DNA of 64,000 nucleotides from assembly GCF_001507545.1 (NCBI RefSeq), contig NZ_LQBP01000007.1:181997-245996 (forward strand), read 5' to 3'. Both the position numbers and the translations under genes were made by a program. This document shows, one piece after another, positions 36,897 through 46,126 of the stretch. The notes beneath the pieces are model-generated. The model was given only the letters and a program-made list of their open reading frames with translations. It did not search any database and was not told the DNA's origin. Numbering within the stretch: the first letter of the stretch is position 1; every line of letters starts with the position of its first letter. The DNA comes from Ruegeria profundi. GTDB taxonomy: Bacteria; Pseudomonadota; Alphaproteobacteria; Rhodobacterales; Rhodobacteraceae.

Positions 36897-38729
36897 ATGG
36901 GCAAGACAGTCCGACTGACCGCAGCGCAAGCTTTGGTGCGCTATCTGGGCGCGCAGATGAACGAAGCCGGAGAGCCGTTTATCGCAGGCGTCTGGGCCAT
37001 CTTTGGTCATGGCAATGTGGCCGGGTTGGGTGAGGCGTTGCACGCCGTCAAAGACAGCCTGCCCACTTACCGCGGTCACAACGAACAGACCATGGCGCAT
37101 TGCGCGATTGCCTATGCCAAGCAGATGCGGCGCACTCGCGCGATGGCCGTGACCTCGTCGATCGGACCGGGGGCGACCAATATGGTGACGGCGGCTGCGC
37201 TGGCGCATGTGAACCGTCTGCCGGTTCTTCTGCTGCCGGGCGACGTCTTCGCCTCTCGCGGACCCGATCCGGTGTTGCAGCAGACCGAGGATTTCACCGA
37301 TGGAACCGTCAGCGCAAACGACTGTTTCCGCCCGGTCAGCCGGTATTTTGACCGTATCTCGCGGCCCGAGCATTTGCTGACCGCGTTGCCGCGTGCCTTC
37401 CGCACGATGACCGACCCGGCCGATTGTGGCCCGGTGACGCTGGCCTTCTGTCAGGACGTACAGGCCGAAGCCTATGATTATCCCGAAAGCTTTTTTGAGC
37501 CGCGCGTCTGGTATCAGCGCCGTATCCGCCCGGATGAGGCCGAGCTGGCCCGAGCGGTCGCTGCGATCAAGGCGGCCAAGCGCCCCGTGATCGTGGCGGG
37601 GGGCGGGGTGCACTACTCGGGGGCCACCGACGCGCTGCAAAGCTTTGCCGAAACGCACAACATTCCGATAACCGAGACACAGGCGGGTAAGTCGTCGCTG
37701 GCCTGGGACCATCCGTTGAACCTTGGCCCCATTGGCGTGACCGGAGGAGAACCCGCCAACACCCTCAGCACCGAGGCTGGTCTGGTGTTGGCTGTGGGCA
37801 CACGTTTGCAAGATTTTACGACCGGCTCATGGGGCCTGTTTTCGAACCCCGACCGCGAGATGATCTGCCTGAATACGTCCGCCTACGATGCCGAAAAACA
37901 CGGTGCCATGCCGCTGCAATCCGACGCGCGTGTGGGGCTTGAGGAACTGAGTGCAGGTCTGAACGGCTATCGCGCACAGTCCGTTGCCGACACTCTGAAG
38001 GCCGATTGGTTCGGCAAGGTCGACCGACTGACCGACGCTCCCGGCGAGGGCAACGCGCTGCCAACCGACATGCAGGTCATCGGTGCGGTCCAACGGGCCT
38101 CGAACGACGATACGGTTGTGATGTGCGCGGCGGGTACGATGCCCGGTGAGCTTCACAAGCTATGGAAAGCGCCGCGGCCCGGGGCTTATCATATGGAATA
38201 CGGCTTTAGCTGCATGGGGTACGAGATCGCGGGCGCGATGGGTATCAAGATGGCTCAGCCGAATCGTGACGTGATCTGCTTTACCGGTGACGGCACCTAT
38301 ATGATGGCGAATTCGGAAATGGCGACGGCGGCGATGATGGGAATCGCGTTTACCGTGGTCATTACCGACAATCGCGGGTTTGGGTGTATCAACCGATTGC
38401 AGATGGGCACTGGTGGTGCCGAGTTTAACAATCTGCTGGATCACGCCGTGCATGAAACTCCGTCGGCAATCGACTTTGCGGCCCACGCGGCGGCGATGGG
38501 GGCGACATCGGTCAAGGTCAGTTCGATTGCCGAGTTCGAAGACGCGCTGGCTAAACGGGGCGACATCAATGGCCCCTATGTTGTGGTTATCGATACTGAC
38601 CCGTACCCGTCCACCGAATTTGGCGGTACGTGGTGGGAAGTGGCTGTGCCCGAGGTCAGCACCCGCCCCGAAGTAAACGAAAAACGTGCGGCCTATGAGG
38701 TCGCGCTCAAGGAAAGAAACACGAAATGA
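36897..38729 (+). CDS. iolD: 3D-(3,5/4)-trihydroxycyclohexane-1,2-dione hydrolase
   Basis: A 610-residue thiamine-diphosphate enzyme that opens the inositol ring. N-terminal domain carries the ThDP-activating Glu in YRGHNEQTMAHCAIAYAK; the C-terminal ThDP/Mg motif is GDGTYMMANSEM...ITDNRGFG. IAGVWAIFGHGNVAGLGEAL is specific for IolD within the acetolactate-synthase superfamily. GAAAGGG precedes the ATG at 36897. The stop overlaps iolE by ATGA. Confidence 0.96.
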   Translation: MGKTVRLTAAQALVRYLGAQMNEAGEPFIAGVWAIFGHGNVAGLGEALHAVKDSLPTYRGHNEQTMAHCAIAYAKQMRRTRAMAVTSSIGPGATNMVTAAALAHVNRLPVLLLPGDVFASRGPDPVLQQTEDFTDGTVSANDCFRPVSRYFDRISRPEHLLTALPRAFRTMTDPADCGPVTLAFCQDVQAEAYDYPESFFEPRVWYQRRIRPDEAELARAVAAIKAAKRPVIVAGGGVHYSGATDALQSFAETHNIPITETQAGKSSLAWDHPLNLGPIGVTGGEPANTLSTEAGLVLAVGTRLQDFTTGSWGLFSNPDREMICLNTSAYDAEKHGAMPLQSDARVGLEELSAGLNGYRAQSVADTLKADWFGKVDRLTDAPGEGNALPTDMQVIGAVQRASNDDTVVMCAAGTMPGELHKLWKAPRPGAYHMEYGFSCMGYEIAGAMGIKMAQPNRDVICFTGDGTYMMANSEMATAAMMGIAFTVVITDNRGFGCINRLQMGTGGAEFNNLLDHAVHETPSAIDFAAHAAAMGATSVKVSSIAEFEDALAKRGDINGPYVVVIDTDPYPSTEFGGTWWEVAVPEVSTRPEVNEKRAAYEVALKERNTK

Positions 38730-39628
38730 GCGTGAAAATCGGAATCTCTCCGATCGCATGGCAGAATGACGACCTGCCGGATCTTACGGCGGCCTTTACT
38801 ATGGAGCAGGCCCTGAAAGAAGCGCGCGAGATCGGCTATACCGGTGTTGAGCGCGGCCAGCGGATGCCCAGCGATACCGAAGGGCTGCGCGCCTATCTTG
38901 AGGCGAACGATATCGCGTTGTGCGGCGGCTGGTGTTCCGGTGCATCGCTGGTCAATGATTTCGCGACCGAACGCGAAGCTGTGCGCGGACAGGTCGAACA
39001 ATTTGTGGCCCTGAACAGCCCGTGCATTGTTTATGCCGAATGCTCGAACACGGTTCAGGGGCAGATTGGGACTCCGGTCAATGACAGGCCGAAACTTTCG
39101 AAAGATGACGTGTTGGCATATGCCGCCAAGATCACCGAGCTGGCGAAATGGATGGCCGATCAGGGCATGCCGATGGCCTATCATCATCATATGGGCACCA
39201 TCATCGAAAGCGAAGATGACGTGAACTGGCTGATGGAGGGTTCGGGACCAGAGGTGAAGCTGTGCTTTGACACCGGCCATCTGCTTTTCGGCGGCGGTGA
39301 TGTTCTGGCGACCCTGAACCGTTGGGGTGATCGTGTTCACCACGTCCATTTCAAGGATATTCGCCCGGCCATTGTGCAGGACGCCCGCGAGAATAACCTC
39401 AGTTTCCTCGATGCAGTTATTGCAGGTGCTTTTACCGTGCCCAGTGACGGTTGCATCGATTTTCAGGCAGTTGCGAATGCGCTGAAAGCGATGGACTATG
39501 ACGGCTGGATCGTGGTCGAAGCCGAACAGGATCCGGCCAAGGCACCGCCCTACGACTACTCCAAAATGGGCTACGACCACATTGTCGAAATCTGTAAAAC
39601 GGCCGGGTTGCAGATAGCAGCGGGATAA
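38726..39628 (+). CDS. iolE: Inosose dehydratase
   Basis: A 300-residue TIM-barrel enzyme that dehydrates scyllo-inosose to the dione used by IolD. MSVKIGISPIAWQNDDLPDL is the family N-terminus; metal ligands are likely in YHHHMGTIIES, CFDTGHLLFGGGD, HVHFKDIRP and VVEAEQDP. Translationally coupled to iolD through the ATGA overlap. A 321-residue antisense frame over it is a shadow. Confidence 0.96.
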   Translation: MSVKIGISPIAWQNDDLPDLTAAFTMEQALKEAREIGYTGVERGQRMPSDTEGLRAYLEANDIALCGGWCSGASLVNDFATEREAVRGQVEQFVALNSPCIVYAECSNTVQGQIGTPVNDRPKLSKDDVLAYAAKITELAKWMADQGMPMAYHHHMGTIIESEDDVNWLMEGSGPEVKLCFDTGHLLFGGGDVLATLNRWGDRVHHVHFKDIRPAIVQDARENNLSFLDAVIAGAFTVPSDGCIDFQAVANALKAMDYDGWIVVEAEQDPAKAPPYDYSKMGYDHIVEICKTAGLQIAAG

Positions 39629-39840
39629 GGCCGTCCGGTCAGCGCAGCGCGGCGACACTACGAGAGGGCGATGTCATGGTGAACCACAGGCTTGGATATG
39701 TCGGCTGTCTAAACCGCGCGGCTTGTGATCGAAAGGAACTCAAGCGCTTGACCGTTCAGAAACTTTCGACCTCGCGCTCAAAGCAAATGTTCTGAAGCAA
39801 GAACCGGGCAGGTGATATGACCGCCCCCACGGAGGTAGAC

Positions 39841-40647
39841 ATGGCAGATCTGCTCAGGAAACCAACCGGTCGCCGCGGCAAGGTGCACGACATCACTCCG
39901 GCAAATGCTGGGTGGCGCTATGTCGGGTTCGGCCTGTATCACCTGCGTGCCGGTGACACAGCCGCCGAAGCCACCGATGACCGCGAGGTAATCTTGGTCA
40001 TGGTCGAGGGCAAGGCGCAGATCACTGGCGCTGGGCAGGATTGGGGCATTCTGGGCGATCGGATGAACGTGTTTGAAAAGACAGCACCCCATTGCCTTTA
40101 CCTGCCAAACGGAACCGAGTGGCGTGCAGTTGCCGAAACCGATTGCGTCATTGCGGTCTGTTCCGCCCCCGGCGCAGGTGGGCACAAGGCGCGTCGCATC
40201 GGCCCCGAGGGGATCACGCTGACCGAACGCGGCAAAGGCGTGAACACACGCTATATCAACAACATCGCGATGGAGGCGGAAGACTATGCCGACAGCCTGC
40301 TCGTGACCGAGGTGTTCACACCAAACGGGCATTGGTCGTCCTATCCGAGTCACCGTCATGACGAAGACGACTTCCCCAGAATTACCTATCTGGAAGAGAC
40401 GTATTATCACCGGCTCAACCCGGCCGATGGGTTCGGCATTCAGCGGGTCTATACTGATGATGGACAACTGGACGAGACGATGGCCGTGTCCGATGGCGAC
40501 GTTGTGACGGTTCCAAAAGGCCATCACCCTTGCGGCGCACCCTACGGGTTTGAGATGTACTACCTGAACGTCATGGCCGGACCTTTGCGGAAATGGCGCT
40601 TTGTTGCGGCCCCTGAGGTCGAATGGATCATGGAGCGTGATGGATGA
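39841..40647 (+). CDS. iolB: 5-deoxy-glucuronate isomerase
   Basis: A 268-residue bicupin. The second cupin holds the metal site: WSSYPSHRHDEDDFP, then LEETYYHRLNPADGFG, and a last ligand region VPKGHHPCGAPYGFEMYYLNVMAGP (shortened here to GHHPCGAPYGFEMYYLNVM). This is close in layout to Bacillus IolB, unlike the divergent copy at 43046. The start at 39841 has CGGAGG seven bases upstream; an ATG eight codons earlier (39817) is possible. It follows iolE after about 210 bases without a gene. Confidence 0.95.
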   Translation: MADLLRKPTGRRGKVHDITPANAGWRYVGFGLYHLRAGDTAAEATDDREVILVMVEGKAQITGAGQDWGILGDRMNVFEKTAPHCLYLPNGTEWRAVAETDCVIAVCSAPGAGGHKARRIGPEGITLTERGKGVNTRYINNIAMEAEDYADSLLVTEVFTPNGHWSSYPSHRHDEDDFPRITYLEETYYHRLNPADGFGIQRVYTDDGQLDETMAVSDGDVVTVPKGHHPCGAPYGFEMYYLNVMAGPLRKWRFVAAPEVEWIMERDG

Positions 40648-41402
40648 GCCAAAACTTTGCGACTTACCCCAGCCTAAAGGGAAAAACCGTTTTCATTACC
40701 GGAGGGGCCGGCGGCATCGGCGCAGAAACCGTGCGCGCCTTTGCCGCGCAGGGGGCGAAGGTCGGGTTTGTGGACATCAACGCCACTGCCGGACAAACGT
40801 TGCTGGCTGATCTTCACGGCGATCACGCGTTCGCCCAATGCGACCTTCGCGACATAGATGCTCTGCGGTCGGCATTGGACCAACTGACCAAGGAACTGGG
40901 TTCAGCGCATGTTCTGGTCAACAACGCCGCCCATGATGACAGGCACGATTGGCGCACGGTAACGCCAGACTATTGGGACGAAAGGATGGCAACCAATATC
41001 CGCCACATGTTTTTTGCCATCCAGCATACAGCACCCGCGATGATCGAACGCGGGGGTGGGTCCATCGTCAACCTGGGATCAAACTCGTGGTGGGAGGCGG
41101 GCGCCGGGTTCCCGGCCTACGCTACTGCCAAATCCGCAGTTCACGGGCTGACCCGCACCATGGCGCGTGAGCTGGGCGATCACCGTATCCGTGTGAATAC
41201 CGTTGTTCCCGGCTGGATCATGACGAAACGTCAGAAAGACCTGTGGGTCACACCCGAAGCTTTGGCCAAACAGATCGATCGTCAGTGCCTGCCTGATCCG
41301 ATCGATCCGGTCTATGTGGCGCGCATGGTGGTGTTTCTGGCCTCTGACGATGCCGCGATGTGCAGTGCAGGCAATTTCATGGTCGAGGGTGGCTCAATCT
41401 AG
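40644..41402 (+). CDS. SDR-family dehydrogenase, D-xylose-1-dehydrogenase-like
   Basis: A 252-residue classical short-chain dehydrogenase. Cofactor motif TGGAGGIGAE near 20, NNAAHDDRHDW, catalytic Ser in LGSNSWW and Tyr-x3-Lys in YATAKS. The segments YPSLKGK, DDRHDW...YWDER, NIRHMFFA and VVPGWIMTKRQ resemble Caulobacter XylB more than a generic SDR, so a sugar (1-position) or inosose-type substrate is likely. Overlaps iolB by ATGA. Not a standard iol gene. Confidence 0.85.
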   Translation: MSQNFATYPSLKGKTVFITGGAGGIGAETVRAFAAQGAKVGFVDINATAGQTLLADLHGDHAFAQCDLRDIDALRSALDQLTKELGSAHVLVNNAAHDDRHDWRTVTPDYWDERMATNIRHMFFAIQHTAPAMIERGGGSIVNLGSNSWWEAGAGFPAYATAKSAVHGLTRTMARELGDHRIRVNTVVPGWIMTKRQKDLWVTPEALAKQIDRQCLPDPIDPVYVARMVVFLASDDAAMCSAGNFMVEGGSI

Positions 41403-41425
41403 AAATCGAAGATTTGGGGGGCAGT

Positions 41426-42205
41426 ATGCGTCTACCGTTTCAACTCTCGGCCTGTGCAGAAATGCTTTGGCTGGACAAGCCGATGGAGTGGCGCGTTGCT
41501 CGGTTGACAGAATTGGGGTTCGGAGTGGGCCTGTGGAACTGGCCGGATCTTGATCTTGAAAAGCTAGAACGCATTGGCGCGAACTTCACGATCATGAACG
41601 GCTATCTCAAGGGCCGTCTGGCCGATGACGACGGCGCGGGTATGTTGCTAAGTTCCGCTCGGGAAACGGCCCGGATTGGCAAACGTTTGGGGGTGGATCG
41701 TCTGAACCTGCATGGGACTGGATTGGGCGACGGTGGGATTCCGATCTGGCAGCACGACACTGTGACCGGAGCAATGTGGTTGAAAGCACAGGACACCCTG
41801 AACCGCATCTGCGATCTGGCCGAAGAAGAGGGTGTCATTTTCACCTTAGAGAACTTGAACATGCTGGATCACCCGGGTTGCCCCTTTGGATCAACCAATG
41901 ATGTTCTGACGTTGGTTTCTGTGATCGACCGCCCACAATTGCGTATCAACCTGGACCTGTATCACACTCAGATCGGAGAGGGCGACCTGATCCGTTGGTG
42001 TCAAAAGTGCCTGCCGTGGATCGGTGAAGTGCAGGTTGCCGACAACCCGGGCCGGTGTCAGCCCGGAACAGGTGAAATCAACTATGCCTGTGTTGCGCAG
42101 GCGCTGAGCGATATGGGATACCGAGGACCGGTTGCGATGGAGGCGTTTGCCTCCGGTGAACCCGAGGCCGCGCTTGCAGCCTTTCGGGATGCGTTTACAC
42201 TCTGA
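41426..42205 (+). CDS. Hydroxypyruvate-isomerase-like TIM-barrel protein
   Basis: A 259-residue xylose-isomerase-like TIM barrel. The Hyi hallmark VQVADNPGRCQPGTGEINY is clear in the C-terminal half, with metal-binding Glu in FTLENLN and Asp/His in NLDLYHTQ. It could isomerise an inosose or keto-sugar acid produced by the preceding dehydrogenase; the reaction is unknown. A G-rich ribosome site (GGGGGG) precedes the ATG at 41426; the 22-codon upstream extension overlaps the SDR gene. Ends 4 bases from the convergent aldolase. Confidence 0.82.
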   Translation: MRLPFQLSACAEMLWLDKPMEWRVARLTELGFGVGLWNWPDLDLEKLERIGANFTIMNGYLKGRLADDDGAGMLLSSARETARIGKRLGVDRLNLHGTGLGDGGIPIWQHDTVTGAMWLKAQDTLNRICDLAEEEGVIFTLENLNMLDHPGCPFGSTNDVLTLVSVIDRPQLRINLDLYHTQIGEGDLIRWCQKCLPWIGEVQVADNPGRCQPGTGEINYACVAQALSDMGYRGPVAMEAFASGEPEAALAAFRDAFTL

Positions 42206-42209
42206 CTGT

Positions 42210-43049
42210 TCATTTTTGCGGTGGTGCCCCGAATGCCCGGATCACGGTGCGGGCCGCGGCCTCGACCGGGTCATGGGTTTCCTTCAGGATTGAGACGCGG
42301 TCAAATCTTTCCGGATCGCGGTTGACTGCCTCACGCAATGCGTTGCCGAATGCCATGCGCAGCTCGGTCCCGATATTGAACTTGCAGATCGAGGTTTCGC
42401 GAGCGAGGCGCTTGCGCTGCTCGACCGGAACGCCGGACCCGCCATGGATAACCAGTGGCACATCGGTCATGGCGTCGATCTGACGGATGCGATCTTCATC
42501 CAGACCGCCTTCCTTGTTCTGCTGCAAATGGACGTTGCCGACTGAAATCGCCATCGCATCCACGCCGGTTTCTTTTGCGAATTGAGCGGCTTCGACTGGA
42601 TCGGTGCCATTCGACCCTTCGCCCCCGGAATAGCCGACAAAACCGATTTCCCCTTCGCATGAAATCCCAGCGGCGTGCGCCATTTCGGCAATCGCAGCGG
42701 TCTCATCGATATTCTGCTGCAAAGGCTTGCGAGATCCGTCAAACATGAGGGACGTAAACCCGCTGTCGAGCGCGATCTTGCACTCTTCGAACGTATAGCC
42801 GTGATCCAGATGGGCGACGACCGGGACCGAGGCATTTTCAGCCAGATAACGAAACATCTTGCCCAGTATAGGCAACGGGGTGTGGTCACGGCAGCTTGGA
42901 CCTGCTTGCAGAATTACGGGTGCGTTTTCAGCCTCGGCAGCGGCCACATAGGCGCGCATGTCTTCCCATCCAAGGGTAACCAGCCCACCGACAGCATAGC
43001 CTTGCTGATAGGCGGGGGTAAGGACGTCTTTCAGTGTGACAAGGGTCAT
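42210..43049 (-). CDS. iolJ: Class II ketose-bisphosphate aldolase, IolJ-like
   Basis: A 279-residue metal-dependent aldolase. Zinc ligands are expected in VVAHLDHGYTFEEC (His of HLDH), CEGEIG, ISVGNVHLQQ and VIHGGSGVP; NIGTELRMAF closes the phosphate site. In an iol cluster it cleaves 2-deoxy-5-keto-gluconate-6-phosphate into dihydroxyacetone phosphate and malonate semialdehyde. It is the last gene of the minus-strand unit and overlaps the iolB-like stop by ATGA. Confidence 0.88.
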   Translation of the reverse strand: MTLVTLKDVLTPAYQQGYAVGGLVTLGWEDMRAYVAAAEAENAPVILQAGPSCRDHTPLPILGKMFRYLAENASVPVVAHLDHGYTFEECKIALDSGFTSLMFDGSRKPLQQNIDETAAIAEMAHAAGISCEGEIGFVGYSGGEGSNGTDPVEAAQFAKETGVDAMAISVGNVHLQQNKEGGLDEDRIRQIDAMTDVPLVIHGGSGVPVEQRKRLARETSICKFNIGTELRMAFGNALREAVNRDPERFDRVSILKETHDPVEAAARTVIRAFGAPPQK

Positions 43050-43882
43050 TTGAACTTTGCAATCATGTCTTTTATGCCGGGGATCGTTTCGATCTGATAG
43101 GCATGGGTCGGCTGGAAATATTGCACCAATGAGCGCTGGCTGAGGCCGCCGAGAATGGTGAAGTAGTACATTTCATAACCCGGTAGCACGCAGCAAGGGT
43201 GATAGCCCTTGTCGATGCAGATCGTTGACCCATCGACGATATGGTAGGCATCCCCCGGCAGGTTATCTTCACGCTGCAACATTTGCAGACCCGAGCCCCA
43301 GTTGGGTTTGAAGCGGAAGTTATAGGTTTCGTCGTGGCGGGTTTCGTCCGGCAAGCGATCATCGTCGTGCTTGTGGCTGGGGAAGCCGGACCAGCCGCCC
43401 TGGCCAACCGTAAAAAGCTCACTCACCAGCAAACGGCCGACTTTGTCATGCTGCTTTTGGCCGAGGATGTGCTTGATCTTGCGATGGGTCTTGGTGTCAT
43501 CGCTGCCATATTGCACAAGGTCGTGCTTGCGGACATCGAACGGATCGAGCACTTTGTCATATTTGGCGCCGGCCACGAAAACCTCGGCCGTGTCCGAGAC
43601 GCAGACCATTTGCGTCTTGGCCCCCGACGGCACATAGGCGCCTTCTGGCTCGCCATCCCAGACATCCTCGCCCCGGTTGCCCAGATGGGAAAAGCGCACG
43701 CCCTCGACATCCACATCGACACTGCCGGTGGCGGGCACGATGCAGGTCTCGTAGCCCGGCACCTGGTAATCGAAGGCCTCGCCGCGCTTCAGCTTGACGA
43801 TGTTGAAATAATTCAGCGGCACCGTTGGGTCGTCGGCATCGACGATGGGTTTGTTTAGGTTGTCATAGGGCGCAATATGCAT
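43046..43882 (-). CDS. Second, divergent IolB-family isomerase
   Basis: A 278-residue bicupin of the IolB/KduI fold: LLVSELFTVGQGGWSGFPSH, KHDDDRLPDETRHDET and DKGYHPCCVLPGYEMYYFTI correspond to the metal-site and C-terminal regions of IolB, but most of the chain differs from the copy at 39841, and it has its own N-terminal extension MHIAPYDNLNKPIVD. AGGAGTTTCCC precedes the ATG. It lies between iolC and the aldolase gene in one minus-strand operon, so it probably supplies the isomerase step for that unit or acts on a different inositol-derived acid. Confidence 0.85.
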   Translation of the reverse strand: MHIAPYDNLNKPIVDADDPTVPLNYFNIVKLKRGEAFDYQVPGYETCIVPATGSVDVDVEGVRFSHLGNRGEDVWDGEPEGAYVPSGAKTQMVCVSDTAEVFVAGAKYDKVLDPFDVRKHDLVQYGSDDTKTHRKIKHILGQKQHDKVGRLLVSELFTVGQGGWSGFPSHKHDDDRLPDETRHDETYNFRFKPNWGSGLQMLQREDNLPGDAYHIVDGSTICIDKGYHPCCVLPGYEMYYFTILGGLSQRSLVQYFQPTHAYQIETIPGIKDMIAKFK

Positions 43883-43891
43883 GGGAAACTC

Positions 43892-44872
43892 CTATGTGGT
43901 TGGGCCGGGATGATCGGCAAGGAATGCGTCCAACTCGTGCACCGTTGGCATTGCAGGGGCGCAACCGGGTTGTGAGACCACGATTGAGGCGCAGGCCGAC
44001 CCGCGCATCACCGCCTCTTTCAATGAATGCCCCGCCGCGATCGAAGCAAGCAGGCCCGCCATAAAACTGTCGCCCGCGCCATTGGGTTTAACAGCGGTGA
44101 CGGTGTAGATGCCGGTCCGGATTTCCTGACCGTCCACCAGCGTGATCGCACCTTTTTCGCCCATTTTGTAAATGACAACGCGGCCCGGTTTTTCAGCGAG
44201 TTCTTTGGCTTTGGTGAACCCCTTGTCGAGTCCGCCAGCCATAAAACCAAACTCTTCGTCATTGCCGACGATCAAGTCGCTGGCTTCCCCGGCGCGCGAC
44301 AGGACATCTGCGGCCACTTGGGGCGAGGGCCAGCTATAGGGGCGGTAATCGATATCGAAGATGATCGGCAGACCCACCGCACGGGCATTGTCGAATGCGC
44401 GGAACGTGGCGCTGCGCGACGGTTCGGCGGCAAAAACCGTGCCGGCCGAGATCACAGCCGAGAATGACCCGTAATCGACCCTGTCCATGTCTTCCTCAGT
44501 GACCTGAAAATCGACGGCGCCGTTGCGATAGATGACGTTCTGAAAGTTCTCGATCCGGCTTTCGTAAACCGCCAGCGACATGCGGTACACCCCGTCCAAA
44601 ACGCGGATGTAAGAGGTGTCGACGCCATAGTGATGCAGGCGGTTCAGGCAAAAACGCCCGATGGCATCATCCGATATCGAGGTGATCAGCGACGCGTATC
44701 CGCCGAGTTTGACCAGACCTGCGCAGATATTCGCGGATGACCCGCCCAGGTCGGCGTGAAACGTATCGGCATCCTCGCTTTTTACACCGATGGGGTCGGC
44801 ATACAGGTCCATGCCTGCACGGCCCAGCACGGCGAAGCGGTTTCCTTTGATGCCGTCAATCAGGGCGCTCAA
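43892..44872 (-). CDS. iolC: 5-dehydro-2-deoxygluconokinase
   Basis: A 326-residue PfkB-family kinase. FAVLGRAGMDLYADPIG is the IolC N-terminus, LGGSSANICAGLVKLG the substrate loop, FDIDYRPYSWPS an IolC-specific block, and PNGAGDSFMAGLL the anion-hole/catalytic-Asp motif. It phosphorylates 2-deoxy-5-keto-gluconate. The start is a TTG at 44872 with GGAGG seven bases upstream; the frame is open to 44950 but would cross the operator. No fused C-terminal DUF2090 domain, unlike some rhizobial IolC. First gene of the minus-strand unit. Confidence 0.92.
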   Translation of the reverse strand: MSALIDGIKGNRFAVLGRAGMDLYADPIGVKSEDADTFHADLGGSSANICAGLVKLGGYASLITSISDDAIGRFCLNRLHHYGVDTSYIRVLDGVYRMSLAVYESRIENFQNVIYRNGAVDFQVTEEDMDRVDYGSFSAVISAGTVFAAEPSRSATFRAFDNARAVGLPIIFDIDYRPYSWPSPQVAADVLSRAGEASDLIVGNDEEFGFMAGGLDKGFTKAKELAEKPGRVVIYKMGEKGAITLVDGQEIRTGIYTVTAVKPNGAGDSFMAGLLASIAAGHSLKEAVMRGSACASIVVSQPGCAPAMPTVHELDAFLADHPGPTT

Positions 44873-44943
44873 GTGTTGTCCTCCGGCAAAGTGGGGTCGG
44901 CAAAGTTTGGGCCTTGCGTTGAATCGATTCACACGATACTGAT

Positions 44944-44961
44944 TTTGCAACCGGTTGCAAA
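44944..44961. promoter_or_regulatory. LacI-type operator 3 (iolC / dehydrogenase divergent region)
   Basis: TTTGCAACCGGTTGCAAA, a perfect 18-base palindrome in the 112-base gap between the divergent starts at 44872 and 44985; one site could control both transcription units. Confidence 0.8.
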
Positions 44962-44984
44962 TACTATGTGCGGAGCCGCGGCAG

Positions 44985-46088
44985 ATGCCTGAAATCGGAA
45001 TTGGAATCGTCGGTGGTGGCTATATGGGCAAGGCCCATTCGGTGGCAATGTCAGCCGTAGGCGCGGTGTTCAACACGGCGCTGCGCCCGCGACTTGAGAT
45101 GATCTGCGCCTCAACTCCTGAAAGTGCCGAACGGTATCGGGTGGCCTACGGGTTTCGCCGTGCGACCGAAGACTGGAAAGCTTTGGTGGGCGATCCTGCG
45201 ATTGACGCGGTCGTCATCGCCTCACCTCAGGAAACCCATCGTCAGATCGCCGAAGCGGCTATGTCCCTGGGCAAACCGGTGCTCTGCGAAAAGCCCTTGG
45301 GTGCATCGCTGGAGGATGGCAGGGCGATGGTCGCCGCAGCAGAGGCGGCAGGTGTCACGAACATGGTCGGATTCAACTATGTCCGCACACCTGCCACGCA
45401 ATACGCGCGGAAGCTTATCGCCGAAGGCGAGCTAGGTGACATTACGTGGTTCCGGGGCGAGCATACCGAAGACTTCTATGCTGATCCTGACGCCCCGGCC
45501 ACATGGCGGACCACTGGTATGGCAAACGGCACAATCGGTGATCTCGCCCCTCATATTGTCAATGGGGCGTTGGCCCTGATGGGTCCGATTGCCGGGGTTA
45601 TGGCCGAGGTCGAAACTGTCCATGACACCCGCCCCGGCGGCAAAGTGACCAACGACGATCATGCCCAGATTATGTGCCGCTTTGAAAACGGTGCGATGGG
45701 AAGTATCTACGTCAGCCGCATCTCGACCGGGCGCAAAATGGGCTACGCCTATGAGATTTCAGGTACCAAGGGAGCGTTGCGATTCGATCAGGAAGACCAG
45801 AACGCACTGTGGTTTTATCGCCGCGAAGGTCCCGAGGCACAGCGCGGGTTTACCAAGATCCTGACTGGACCGGCCCATCCCGACTATGAACCCTTCTGCC
45901 AAGGTCCGGGTCACGGCACGGGCTATCAGGACCAGATCATTATCGAGGCCAAGGATTTCCTTGAGGCGATCCATACCGGCAAAGCGATCTGGCCCACCTT
46001 CCGCGACGGGCATGAGGTCAACCGGGTGCTGGCTGCGGCACTAGCCTCGTCCAGTCGGCGGCAGTGGCAAGACATCCGCGATTTCTGA
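44985..46088 (+). CDS. Gfo/Idh/MocA dehydrogenase
   Basis: A 367-residue NAD(P)-dependent oxidoreductase, longer than IolG. Rossmann motif GIGIVGGGYMGKAHS, conserved CEKPLGAS and the catalytic segment TIGDLAPHIVNGAL (Asp-x2-x-His type). FRGEHTEDFYADPDAPATWR is typical of the scyllo-inositol/glucose-6-like subgroup in roseobacters. Likely substrate is an inositol isomer or sugar. Transcribed from the divergent operator region at 44944; the next dehydrogenase follows after 38 bases. Confidence 0.9.
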   Translation: MPEIGIGIVGGGYMGKAHSVAMSAVGAVFNTALRPRLEMICASTPESAERYRVAYGFRRATEDWKALVGDPAIDAVVIASPQETHRQIAEAAMSLGKPVLCEKPLGASLEDGRAMVAAAEAAGVTNMVGFNYVRTPATQYARKLIAEGELGDITWFRGEHTEDFYADPDAPATWRTTGMANGTIGDLAPHIVNGALALMGPIAGVMAEVETVHDTRPGGKVTNDDHAQIMCRFENGAMGSIYVSRISTGRKMGYAYEISGTKGALRFDQEDQNALWFYRREGPEAQRGFTKILTGPAHPDYEPFCQGPGHGTGYQDQIIIEAKDFLEAIHTGKAIWPTFRDGHEVNRVLAAALASSSRRQWQDIRDF

Positions 46089-46126
46089 TCGCGGACCCCT
46101 TTCAATTCCAAAGAGAGAAAAGAACC

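Noticed and set aside
36750..37811. 353-residue minus-strand open frame
   Set aside because: Antisense shadow of the ATPase gene and iolD; His/Arg-rich composition typical of shadow frames.
38693..39658. 321-residue minus-strand open frame
   Set aside because: Antisense to iolE, no recognisable domain.
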